Shown here: in pieces, positions 10,733-20,349 of the stretch
Layout of the letters: each line of letters opens with the position of its first letter
Position numbering within the stretch: position 1 is the first letter of the stretch
Assembly (NCBI GenBank): GCA_963693315.1
Contig: OY856186.1
Location: 238,126,554-238,190,553, forward strand
Direction: 5' to 3'
DNA: 64,000 nt
From: Diogma glabrata
Taxonomy: Eukaryota; Arthropoda; Insecta; Diptera; Cylindrotomidae
The notes under the pieces: model-generated
Databases searched by the model: none
Told to the model about the DNA's origin: nothing
The model's input: only the letters and a program-made list of their open reading frames with translations
Position numbers and translations under genes: made by a program

Positions 10733-12284
10733 TGTGGTGGTGGCCGATCCATTTCTTCATCCCTTGACACATTTGATGCATCAAATCGTGCTTCGAATTC
10801 GGCCGCTCTCTTCTGCCGCATTATGTAGTATCGACCGTTTTTCTTAACTTTCTTTTTCAGGGACATTTTTACAATTTAAAACAACGTTAGTGAGAGAAAT
10901 ATATAATAAAGACTGTATCCGAGCGATTTGATCAATATACTGCGCCCTAATAATAATTGTCATCGGAAAACGAGATTTGCTATAAATCTTTATGGATATT
11001 ATGGATCTTATAAACACGTATACTTATTATATGTATTATATGAAAAAGACAGCAAAAATTTAGTTAACATTCGTTCACTAAACCAAATTAAATGCAATAT
11101 TACATGTAAAAATCGACCTATTTAACTTAACAGCAGTCTGACAATTTTTTTTAAGTTTCAATGTTCCGTAGTTATGTTAATTTTAGGCTATTTAACTTAT
11201 TTCATGAAATAACTGGTGCAATGTCAGCTAAATTACCGCTAGCTAAACAACAGGTAATAAGTTAAATACATGTATTAGATACACTTTTGTAACTTAAATT
11301 GTCACTTAATACATGAAATACATGTACTATCTGTATTACATGATTTTTTTTACTTAAACTTGTATACTTAATATGTTAAATTTACCTATTAACTTATTTT
11401 TTAACACCAAAAACATATTAACTATAATTTTCGACTAGAAATACATGTACACTAATTAGCTGAAACAGTCATCTATTACCTTTTTCCACATATTTAACCA
11501 AACTTTTACTTAAATTTAACCAAATCCCGAAATGGTTCACCTAAATTTCACTAAGTGTGCTGGCTGGGATACTTCTAATGAGATGTTATAGAATTCTTTC
11601 AAAATCTATATTTCTTGAACAATAGAGGAACAAATTCCTGTTCTTAGATTACAACTTTAATTATAACCCCACTAGAGTCAAAATAAGTCTTATCTGCAAA
11701 AAATAGCAATATACTTGACATCTCGTTTATTTCAGCATTTCTCATAAATATGTCTTTGCATAACTGACGGTATGAATTAATTGAACAAATCTTTTATTTA
11801 ATCCAATTAAAAATTAATTTCGCTCAACCATTATATTTTGTTCACAAAAAATAATTTATTTTGAAAATAATAAATAAAGGACTTTTTATAATAATCCTAT
11901 TAAATAAAACAATCAATGAAAATTTTATGCATTGACGTTTGATATTTAGTGAGTCGCCTACTTACTATAAGATTTTTTAACACTTACATCGCACATAAAT
12001 TGCATATAGAATCGCAAAAAATGTTAAAATAATAAAAATTTGGTGATAAAATCGAAATAAAGAAATTTTTAACACTTCACCACTTCACAGTCACAGAATT
12101 TGGCAGCAGGTGTTATAATTATATCACAAACAACGATCTACTGTATCGCTTTGATATGATTAAACATTAATTTTAAGGTAAATGTATTTTTGAACCATAT
12201 AAAGTAAAAAAGTTTTTAGAACACATAACCGCATAACTACTTTAAATCCAATTTGTTTAAAGTTATCATAAGACAAATTATTGG

Positions 12285-12402
12285 AAAATAATATTTTTAA
12301 ATTTCATAATCTATTCTTTTAGAACTCATGTATTCAAATTTAAAACATTAAATTGATACAAATTTTAATACATAGATTTTGAAATTTAAAAATATTTTTA
12401 TC
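12285..12402. repeat. AT-rich hairpin
   Basis: The sequence aatatttttaaatttcata (left) pairs with its inverted form gaaatttaaaaatattttta (right) around a loop of roughly 60 bases. It may be a small palindromic element or a chance AT-rich palindrome. Confidence 0.45.
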
Positions 12403-12802
12403 CTACACAACCAAATCAAATTAAACCAATTTCTGACCAAAAAAAATTGGCTAAAGTCAACAACCTAAACATATGGTTAAAGTGCATTTGAAAGATGAAA
12501 AATAAATCAAATATCAATCTATGTAGCCAACAACAACAACGCGTAACCCAAATTCTTCAAAAACTGAAAAATTATTTTGAACATTTTTAACTTACAAAAA
12601 CAAACCAAAATTATCAATGAATTCTAAAAACCTTTACATATTTATATAAACATGTCAAAGGAAACACTAATCCATGCGAGTTTTTTTTTTTATTATTAAT
12701 TGTATTTTATCATCGTATTTTTTGTTGTCTCATTAGTAAAATAGAATATAAAGCAAAAGAAATTTCAAATACATATAAATGTTTCTCTTTTTTTATTTTG
12801 AT

Positions 12803-14077
12803 TTGTTAAAGTATAAGTACTTTTTATCTCTGTTTAGAAATTTATTTCAAAACTAACACGAAACATCAATACGTTGCCGGAAAATTATAACAGATCAAAA
12901 ATTAACATAATTTAGTGAAAAGATGATACACTCAGCAAACTACTCAAAATCATCTCCATTTAGCGTTTCGAGAAAATATTACAAAATCACAAATTCATAT
13001 TTCTTTCAAATTCCAAAAATATTGTAAAACTTAAATAAAATCAAACTTTTTCAAAATTCCAAAAATATTCCAAAAATTAGAATAAAATCAAATACTTAAA
13101 CTTTTTTAAATTCCATTAATATTCCAAAAATTCTTAAGAATCCAAACTTTTTCCAAAATTCTAAAAATATTGCAAAAATTATAACAAAATCAAAAATTGA
13201 AAAATACCAAAAACATTCCAAAAATTAGAATAAAATCAAATATTTAAACTTTTTCTAAATTCTAATAAAATTCCAAAAATTCTTAAGAATTCAAAGTTTT
13301 TCCAAAATTCTAAAAATATAGTAAAAATTATTACAAAATCAAAAATACAAACTTTTATCAAAATTCCAAAACTATTTCAAAAACTATAACCAATTCAATA
13401 AAACCAATTCATAAAAACAGATAAATTTTTTTTTCCAAAAAATTGGCTAAAAAAATCAATGAAATCATTTTTGACACGCTTGACATTATTTTTTTGACAA
13501 TCTTATGTCATAATTCTCTATAATAATAATATATTTTCATGCATACATATTATTAATTTTATTTTTTTCCAAAAAATTGAGTAAAAAAATAAATAAAAAT
13601 CTTTCTTTTGACACACTTGACAACATTTTTTTGACAAACTTATAATGCAAAAATCTAGATTTTGGTCACCCATACCAATCCCGACCATCATGATTTCTCC
13701 AAATTCAATGTTCCTACTCGTAATCACTTAAAATGAACGTTTTTTAAGCAAAAAATATGCAAATTTCCTTGTTTCGACACACTTGACGATTTTTTTGACA
13801 CGCTTCCGGTACAGCTATCGAACACATCGTCCTTTCGGCTCTTTCTATTGAGTAATCCTATTTTTAGAAAAAAAAAATTTCAAATCCGTTCAGCGGTTTT
13901 CTAGATTTCGTAGGTTGTGACGGACGGACGGCCGGCCGACAGACAGACATACATTTTTGTTTGTTGCTTTTTTAGAATCAGTAGGTCCTAAAACGTCGAG
14001 AAATGCCAAAAAAGCATGGGTAAGAATTTCACTTTGAGCTCATGAATGTAATCTCAGGTCTTTCAGACCGAAGTAAT
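12803..14077 (+). mobile_element. Family K element, copy 2
   Basis: It opens within the family's 5' zone (gttaaagtataagtac, then aaaactaacacgaaacatca), continues with the degenerate aaattccaaaaatattg array, the tgacacgcttgaca motifs, the ggacggacggccggcc stretch, and ends at the constant terminus ctttcagaccgaagtaat. The first 120 or so bases of the family are missing. It forms most of the giant inverted repeat's right arm. Confidence 0.85.
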
Positions 14078-15049
14078 TATATCAAACACGACCAAATGAA
14101 TCAATTTAAATCAAACTCTGACCAAACTAAATTGATATATTCTAAAATCTAAAGTCATCGACCTAGGACAATAAAAACTTAATATAGTTCAAATCCATTT
14201 AAAAAAAGATGAAAAAATAAATAAAAAATCTTGACAACAAAACAAACAATTCGTAACCCAAATAACAAATTCAATCATTTGCTTCTTCAATATACAAAAA
14301 CAAAAAATTATCATACCAACACAATCCTTAAATTATATATTTAAACACTCATACATACGAGCACTTTTTCTATTTTATAATTATCGTATTTTTTCGTATT
14401 TAAGTAAAAGTAAAATAGAAAATATACAAAAACAAAAAATTATCAATGAATGATAAACACTCATACACACGAGTACTTTTTTTTTATTTTCTATTTTATA
14501 ATTATCGTATTTTTTCGTATTTAAGTAAAAGTAAAATAGAAAATAAAGCAAAAGAAATATTTCTCTTTCAAATATAAATTCTCATTTTTTTATTTTGATT
14601 TGCTTTGTTTATTGTTTCATATAAGACAGAAAGAATGCAATGTATAATTTGTAAAATGTGTATATTGCTTAACCCTTCATCTCTGGTTGTACTTTTATTT
14701 GTATTATCAGCATTCCATATACAATTTGTGTGAATAGAGGTTATTTCTCTCTATATATGTTTCTCTATGGTATTGTTATGAATTTTTAAAGAATTGAAAG
14801 AACTTAAAAATATCGATTTTGCATTTTAAGCATTTATTTTTTGGATTTTTGAGGTCTTAAAGTAATTTTTATTGAATTATCGCTTAATTTTTTCATATAA
14901 ATTTATTTTTACTGTTCAATCATACTGTTTAATCAAAAAGACTTTCTTTCATTTCAAATAGAAGAAAACAAAACATATCATAGTGATAATTAACCTTGGG
15001 ACTGATCAATCAAACTAGATTTTTTATGCGAAGGAAATTTTTTTCGATA

Positions 15050-16045
15050 TTAATCCACAATTTTTAATATAAACTGAAACTCTTTCTCGTCACGTGTTAG
15101 AACGCGATTATAGTCCTTCATGAACTTTACCCCCCTTTCAGTCGCGCCATTGAGTACGAGTAAATTTTGAAAAAATTCGAATGCAGATTGGTAATCATCA
15201 TTATTTTCCCAATCGGATGTAACAATCTCGAAAAAGTCAGTTGAAAAATTAAAATTTGAAAAAAAAATTTGTCATGTGCGAAACAAAATCTGACAAATCA
15301 CATTCAACCAATTGATTTGGATCTGAATGCTTGCGGTAATCAGAAAACATCACAGTTGGATTCCTTTCGATTAAACGGTTTACCATTTTTCATTTCACTT
15401 CAAGTGAAACATTTGAATCGAAAAAGCCAAGACCAACTAACGCTGGAGTTAAATACCACAAGTGATTTTCTAGCTTTTCGATTACCGCACCAGAAACAAT
15501 TTTATTGGTTCCTTCGTATTCAAGTGCTTCAAATCTTGGTTAGGTGCTTTAACTGGATTTGTACAACTACACCAATGCTTTATGTAAAGTTTTACAACAA
15601 AAATCAAAATTTCACGTAGAGAATTAAGTTCTTTCTTCTTCACCTTGTCAAATGTTGGCGAAATAAAAAAATCTTGTGGCAATAGATACATTTAGACATA
15701 GACAGAGCATGGGATGTTGTACCACATGCATAAAAATTGCCACCATCACCACCAAGAAATGAAATTGAGTGGTGCAACAGCTCTTTGTAATCATCACGAA
15801 TTTGCTTGTGATTCAATCGATTGGGACAAAAATGTTTAATTTTTTTACACTATTCTTGAGATATTTTGGATTTGGGACTTTAATTATTGCCGCCGGCATT
15901 GATTTATGTTTAATTTCAGTCCACTGTTTTGCAAAACGATTGAAAAGAAGCGGATCAGGTGCACTAGATGAGCCAGTTTCTTCTCTAAAACATTTTCAGC
16001 GTGATTTCAGGGGTATCATGGGCAACAGGCAAATTGAATAAGCTG
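15050..16045 (-). pseudogene. Remnant of the resident transposon's protein gene
   Basis: Minus-strand pieces in different frames can be read. At 15691-15482 the segment ELNSLREILIFVVKLYIKHW continues to APNQDLKHL. At 15250-15050 it reads SDWENNDDYQSAFEFF followed by LLVLNGATERGVKFMKDYN and ends FILKIVD plus a stop. From memory, the block NxxxERGVxLMxxYN with an upstream VYIKxW ... APxQDLxxL is common to a large set of uncharacterised arthropod transposon proteins; I cannot name the superfamily. Further minus-strand matches (RFAKQWTEIKHKSMPAAI, about 15880-15960) suggest the gene once extended upstream. Frameshifts and stops make it non-functional. Confidence 0.6.
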
Positions 16046-16196
16046 TCGGTCAAGAAGTTGATCTAAATAAAAGCAAGCACCATCGCTTAAGCCGGTGTTG
16101 GTTGTTTGTATCAAAACAGGATGCTACAACTTTATCGGCTATTCCCCATCCAATCAACACACTATAAACAGCTTCAGCGATATTTTGAGGATTTCG

Positions 16197-16262
16197 GGAT
16201 GGATGGATGGATGGATGGAATTGGATGGAATTGGATGGATGGAATTTTGGGATGGATGTATA
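16197..16262 (+). repeat. GGAT microsatellite
   Basis: Five tandem ggat units (16197-16218) are followed by degenerate ggaattggat repeats. It lies inside the DNA transposon. Confidence 0.85.
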
Positions 16263-16518
16263 ATGGATTAGTTGAATGTATAATGAATTATTTTAATCTC
16301 CAAACTTTTTATTTGTTTTCTTTTATTTGAAATAAAAGAATAATAGTATGATTGAACAGTAAAAATAAATTTTATATGAAAAAATTAAGCGATAATTCAA
16401 TAAAAATTACTTTTAGACCTCAAAAACCCAAAAAATAAATGCTTAAAATGCAAAATCGATCCTTTTTAGTCTTTTAAATTCATTCAATATTCATAACAAT
16501 ACAATACAATACAATACT

Positions 16519-18257
16519 TTAAAAGAACCTAATTTCCAACCTAAACCTATTTCTAAAGTTTCTTATAAAATGAGGCGGATAATTTTTCGGAAAAACATTG
16601 TTCGAAAAATGCTTTTAAAAATCAATACTAACAAAGCAACAGGCCCTGATTTTATTCCTCCGATTATACTTAAAACATTTGCTAGGGAGCTAGCACCAAT
16701 CCTCACTAAAATTTTCTATTTGTCATATAAGAAAGGAATTTTTCCTGAAATTTGGAAAATGGCTAGTGTACAGCCAGTTTCGAAAAAGGGCAGTAAGACT
16801 GATCCTACGAATTACAGACCCATTTCAATTTTATCGGTAGTTGCTAAAATTTTTGAGAAATATGTCAATTTTAATTTAATGAGCTTCTTAGAGTCTTCCA
16901 AATTAATTAATGAGAGACAATATGGATTTCGAAAAGGAAGAGCGACGGGAGATTTGCTGTCTTTTGTCACTCATATCTGGAACAAGTCGCTTGAAAACTT
17001 TGGAGAAACATTCGGTGTTGCTCTTGATATTTCCAAGGCATTTGACAAAGTTTGGCATAACAACCTTATATGCAAATTGAGATCCTATGGTTTAGACGAG
17101 CAGCTTATATCTTGGACACAGAGCTTTATATCTGATCGAAAATTTCGGGTCAATGTTGACGGTGTATCATCGAATACTTTTTCAACTAATGCAGGAGTTC
17201 CTCAGGGTTCCGCTTTGTCACCAACTCTTTTTCTTATCTATATTAATGATTTGTTGGACTCAACGGTTCATCCTATACATAGTTTTGCTGATGATAGCAC
17301 GCTTCATGCGTCTCATGAAGCACCTAAATTATATACACCCTTAGCGCTTAGTGAGTGTAGGTCAAAATTGATAGATTCCCTTAACACTGATCTTAAAACA
17401 ATTATGGATTGGGGTATTGCTAACAGTGTTGAATTCAATACAAGCAAAACACAGGTTTGTCATTTTTCTAGGTTAACGACACCCAATCTTTTTCCATTAA
17501 CGTTTGGCCCCAAAAATCTTTTAGAGAATGAGTCTGTCAGACTTCTAGGAGTTGAGATTGAAAATAATATGAAGTGGAATTCTCATATTTTTAATCTGGC
17601 TAAGAATGCTGTTCAAAAGTTAGGATTTTTGGGGCGATGTCGTAAGTTTTTCGATAGCGAACAACTTCTTTTAGTTTATAAATCTTTTATACGTCCCTGC
17701 ATGGAATACTGTTCTCACATATGGGGTGGAGCATACTTGACTAGTCTAAATTACCTTGATTCTGTACAGCGTAGAGCTATTAAACTCATTGGTAACCCAA
17801 GTCTTACTAACAGTCTTGATTCCTTGCAGCACAGAAGAAATGTTGCTGATTTGACTATATTTTATAAATATATTATGGATGAACGAGCTTCTGAAGAGAT
17901 CAAATCGATTTTACCTAAATCAGCAAACCTTTCGCGTCACACCAGAGCAAACGTAGCAGCGCATCCCTTTACAGTTCAAATAATTAGGTGTAGAACTGTA
18001 GCCTTCCAACGTGACTTTTTCAACAGAGTCTCTCATCTTTGGAATGCCTTACCTTCCTGGGTTTTCCCTGATGAATTTAATCCTCAAGGCTTTAAAGTTA
18101 ACGTTCATAAATTTCTCAGAGAATCTTAATTTGCATTCCATTCTTATCCCTAGTTGGCATGGTATCTTCGGATATTCAGAGACGTTAATTTATAATTTAT
18201 TATAATTAACACTAAACATGCCTAACTTTAAATAAAAAAAAAAAAAAAAAAAAAAAA
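16519..18257 (+). mobile_element. 5'-truncated LINE with poly(A) tail
   Basis: The element runs from just after a caatacaatac tract to a poly(A) of about 24 at 18234-18257. It holds an intact reverse transcriptase frame and a short 3' UTR. The open frame continues upstream of the first ATG to about 16520 without a stop, so truncation happened inside ORF2, just before the RT domain. It inserted in the right arm of the giant repeat only. Confidence 0.9.
16570..18129 (+). CDS. Non-LTR reverse transcriptase (CR1/jockey group), C-terminal 519 residues
   Basis: The protein is a LINE reverse transcriptase, which copies element RNA into DNA at the nicked target. RT blocks appear in order: NKATGPDFIPP (about residues 21-31), NYRPISILS, GFRKGRATGD, the first catalytic motif ALDISKAFDKVWHN (about 155-168), GVPQGSALSPTLF, and the active site FADD at residues 239-242 (FADDS in place of the usual YADD). 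The thumb and C-terminal region follow (LLGVEIENNMKW, FIRPCMEYCSHIWG, and HRRNVADLTIFYKY near the end). No endonuclease or ORF1 is present. No internal stop occurs in 519 codons, making this the youngest-looking coding sequence in the window. ATG at 16570 is merely the first methionine of a truncated frame. Clade assignment is from motif style only. Confidence 0.92.
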   Translation: MRRIIFRKNIVRKMLLKINTNKATGPDFIPPIILKTFARELAPILTKIFYLSYKKGIFPEIWKMASVQPVSKKGSKTDPTNYRPISILSVVAKIFEKYVNFNLMSFLESSKLINERQYGFRKGRATGDLLSFVTHIWNKSLENFGETFGVALDISKAFDKVWHNNLICKLRSYGLDEQLISWTQSFISDRKFRVNVDGVSSNTFSTNAGVPQGSALSPTLFLIYINDLLDSTVHPIHSFADDSTLHASHEAPKLYTPLALSECRSKLIDSLNTDLKTIMDWGIANSVEFNTSKTQVCHFSRLTTPNLFPLTFGPKNLLENESVRLLGVEIENNMKWNSHIFNLAKNAVQKLGFLGRCRKFFDSEQLLLVYKSFIRPCMEYCSHIWGGAYLTSLNYLDSVQRRAIKLIGNPSLTNSLDSLQHRRNVADLTIFYKYIMDERASEEIKSILPKSANLSRHTRANVAAHPFTVQIIRCRTVAFQRDFFNRVSHLWNALPSWVFPDEFNPQGFKVNVHKFLRES

Positions 18258-18499
18258 GAAATAGAAATAAACATTAATTTTAGTCGATATGTACAATTTA
18301 TAATACAAAAATATGCTGAAATACATTAAAATTCAATAAATATGACCATCTCAGCTATTCACGTCACGGGGGTCCATCAAATATTAACGGATCGGGCTCA
18401 AACTTTTTTTTGATCCTATTGGCTTCAAAACGAAACTTTTTCCACCCGTTATTCATTGATTTGCAACAATGTGTCAAAAATGGCCACCCTAAGCTGAAT

Positions 18500-19597
18500 T
18501 TAAATATAAAAAGAACATGTGATTTATTTCTAAAAAAGTATTTTTATCGCAACACTATTTTCTCCCAATTCCATTTTTAATTATCCACATATGAAAATCT
18601 AAAATGGCATCTCTCATCCCCTGATCTCAAACTTTTGCAAAAACGACATTTTAAGCTGAACCACATTTTAATGCAAACAATTAAAAGTAGACATTGACTG
18701 TCATCACAAACACTCCCCTACCAGTTTCTTCGTCCAAGAAACGAAAAGTAAAAGGCGCTACTGGTTAATTGAAGGTTCATCAGCAGGTAGAGAGAAAGGT
18801 AAGGGGTCATTCCAAAGTGACTATCGTAACATTTATACCAAAATTCACAACTTTTTTACTTATAACTAAAAATTAAAGATTATTTTAAGGACTTGTTGAC
18901 TTTTTAAAATGTAAATCAAGTCTATTTAATTAAATCAAAAAGTTTTTTTATTTAAATTAAAATTTTTAGATATTTTTTAAATAAAAATTTAAATGTGACT
19001 GACGTAAAATTTTTTATATACCATTATATTATTAACACCTAAATTATGAACTAAAATTCTCTAAATCTTGAAAATGTTCATAAAATTTATTGATAAGTTT
19101 CTGCAATGTAATTAATATATTTTTTAAAAAAGCCAATAACTTTTTAAAAAATATGTTAGTTTTTCATAAATTGACTCTTTTGAGTAAAATGATGTGTAAC
19201 TAACGTAACGTGACTAACGTAACATAATAAAACAATAAAAGAATTCATGTATACAGAATGCTTACCTCATTTATTTGGCAAGAAAAGCACTCCAAACTTG
19301 AACTTTCAGAAAATAAAAAGTCTAAAACAATTCAGTTTATTATATTTGTGCTATGCTAAATTCTGTTTAGATATATTTTATCTCGTGTTAAGCCTTTTTC
19401 ACAACCATGCGCTTTATTTCATTCTTAACAAGAATGATAGACTGTAGTTTTCAAAGTTGTTGCCATATTCTTATAGTAAAATATATGAAAAATAAAATGA
19501 TAGGTCACAGTTACAGTTTTGCAAAGCAAAAAATTTAGCTTGAAAGTTGACTTTAAAATGTTATAACCCTAGATGCGAAAACATGATGACGGATATG
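18500..19597. other. AT-rich non-coding stretch
   Basis: No coding sequence recognised. The words gtgactaacgtaac and gtgactgacgta recur near 18820, 19000 and 19200, and gtgactgatgtaa appears at about 23870, on the far side of the gypsy remnant. The gypsy may therefore have split an older repeat, but the match is too short to be sure. Confidence 0.35.
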
Positions 19598-19835
19598 AGA
19601 GAAACACTCAAAAAAAAAAACTAAGTAAATTTTACAAATTTTTTATAAATATACAACACACAATTTTTTTTGTAAGTTTACCAAAAATATTGTAGATAAC
19701 AAAAAAAATTATTTGAAAAAACAAAAAATTTATTTGATTTACAAATTATTTTTCGCTTTGAAGGAAAAAAATTGTAATTTTATCAAAAAATTTTGTGTGT
19801 TGTATATTTATAATAATTTTGTAAAAGTGACTTTT
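19598..19835. mobile_element. Short hairpin element of the CACTCAAAA family
   Basis: It starts acactcaaaaaaaaaaacta, has ttataaatatacaacacaca (about 19645), and the inverted counterpart gtgtgttgtatatttataat at about 19795. The same start is found at 24495, so it is probably a short relative of that element. The right end is not defined. Confidence 0.5.
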
Positions 19836-20349
19836 ATTTTTTAAAGTGAAGGTGAGTGAAACATAGTAAGCGTACGGCGGACAAATTAAAACAGTATCCA
19901 CGATGTCCTTCCTACACAGCCGTACTGGAAGTAATAGATTTCGCAAGTTCATCAAAGCGAATATTAATAAAATCAAGTAATTTTTAGGATGGATGCCTAA
20001 TTGTCCTTTCACATCTCAAAGTTTGAGGAGGAACCATGCGTATTTGAGACTGAAAAGTACAAGTACTTTTTTTTTGGCTTGTTGCGCGATGCCGAATCTT
20101 GTTGATTCATGTCCGTTGCGTTTGCTGGCAATAGAATAGCTAGAGATTAAGAACGTGATCCCAAGTTGGATCAAAATAATCAGCTGTGGGATTTAGTAAA
20201 GGAATTTATGTGTGTATAGTTGAAGAAGATGTTAGATCAGCGCAATTCGTAAGACCGTTTGAGTCTAGTTGGCTAAATTGATAAGTTTATTTTAAGTCTA
20301 TCGATTAAAATCTTGGCGGTCTTCCGATTAATTTTCAAATCGAAGCTTT

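Larger units (their letters stand above)
9216..10866 (-). pseudogene. Transposon protein gene split by a TIR element
   Basis: The first exon-like piece runs 10866 to 10733 (starts MSLKKKVKKNGRYYIM) and the second from 9522 to 9216 (contains acidic residues and ends in a segment like ELRQWALQNKISLTALLYF). The 9525-10732 transposon sits between them. Removing it together with one 2 bp CA copy restores one reading frame of about 146 codons with no stop. The tail motif ELRxWAxxNxISxTAL is familiar from many uncharacterised arthropod transposon proteins, where it is followed by more sequence; here a stop follows, so the gene may also be 3'-truncated. It is probably a gene of the CCCAGC-ended element. 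Function is unknown to me. Confidence 0.7.
6971..11568. mobile_element. TIR DNA element with CCCAGCNAGCACA ends, nested in the outer element
   Basis: Left end CCCAGCTAGCACA and right end (inverted) CCCAGCCAGCACA differ at one base of 13. Flanks read at on both sides, suggesting a 2 bp target duplication. The subterminal zones on both sides are rich in ttaaattta, taacc and catgtaa words in opposite orientation. It carries a minus-strand ORF split by a younger insertion (see 9216-10866). The superfamily is not recognised with confidence. Confidence 0.7.
6341..12106. mobile_element. Outer TIR DNA element of a nested stack
   Basis: The left end reads CAGCCAAATTCTGTAACTG and the right end, reverse complemented, reads CTGCCAAATTCTGTGACTG; the match continues for about 34 bp with few mismatches. 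Both sides show the direct repeat CAGCAG overlapping the ends (6338-6343 and 12103-12108), which could be a 6 bp target duplication or a 3 bp CAG duplication. Just inside the left end is a small hairpin (tagtgataaa/tttatcacta). Everything between is other inserted elements plus AT-rich sequence, so no transposase of its own is visible. Confidence 0.7.
14773..16499. mobile_element. DNA transposon with TTGTTATGAA ends and TA target duplication
   Basis: Terminal inverted repeats of about 165-190 bp: ttgttatgaa...aagcatttattttttggat on the left returns inverted on the right (16330-16499). TA flanks both ends, and the left arm of the giant repeat supplies the empty site. The interior holds remnants of a minus-strand transposon gene and a GGAT microsatellite. 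The superfamily is uncertain; the TA duplication is compatible with several. Confidence 0.8.
13155..18495 (-). repeat. Right arm of the giant inverted repeat, with two insertions
   Basis: It is the reverse complement of 1737-3748 after removal of a DNA transposon (14773-16499) and a LINE (16519-18257). At the junction the left arm keeps the uninterrupted text (near 2125-2150), so both insertions postdate the arms. The inner end is at about 13155, where the left arm is cut by the jockey-type fragment. Confidence 0.85.

Noticed and set aside
18730..18830. Patch with tRNA-like or SINE-like words (ggcgctactggttaattgaa)
   Set aside because: No cloverleaf or clear A and B boxes could be drawn, and no second copy was seen.
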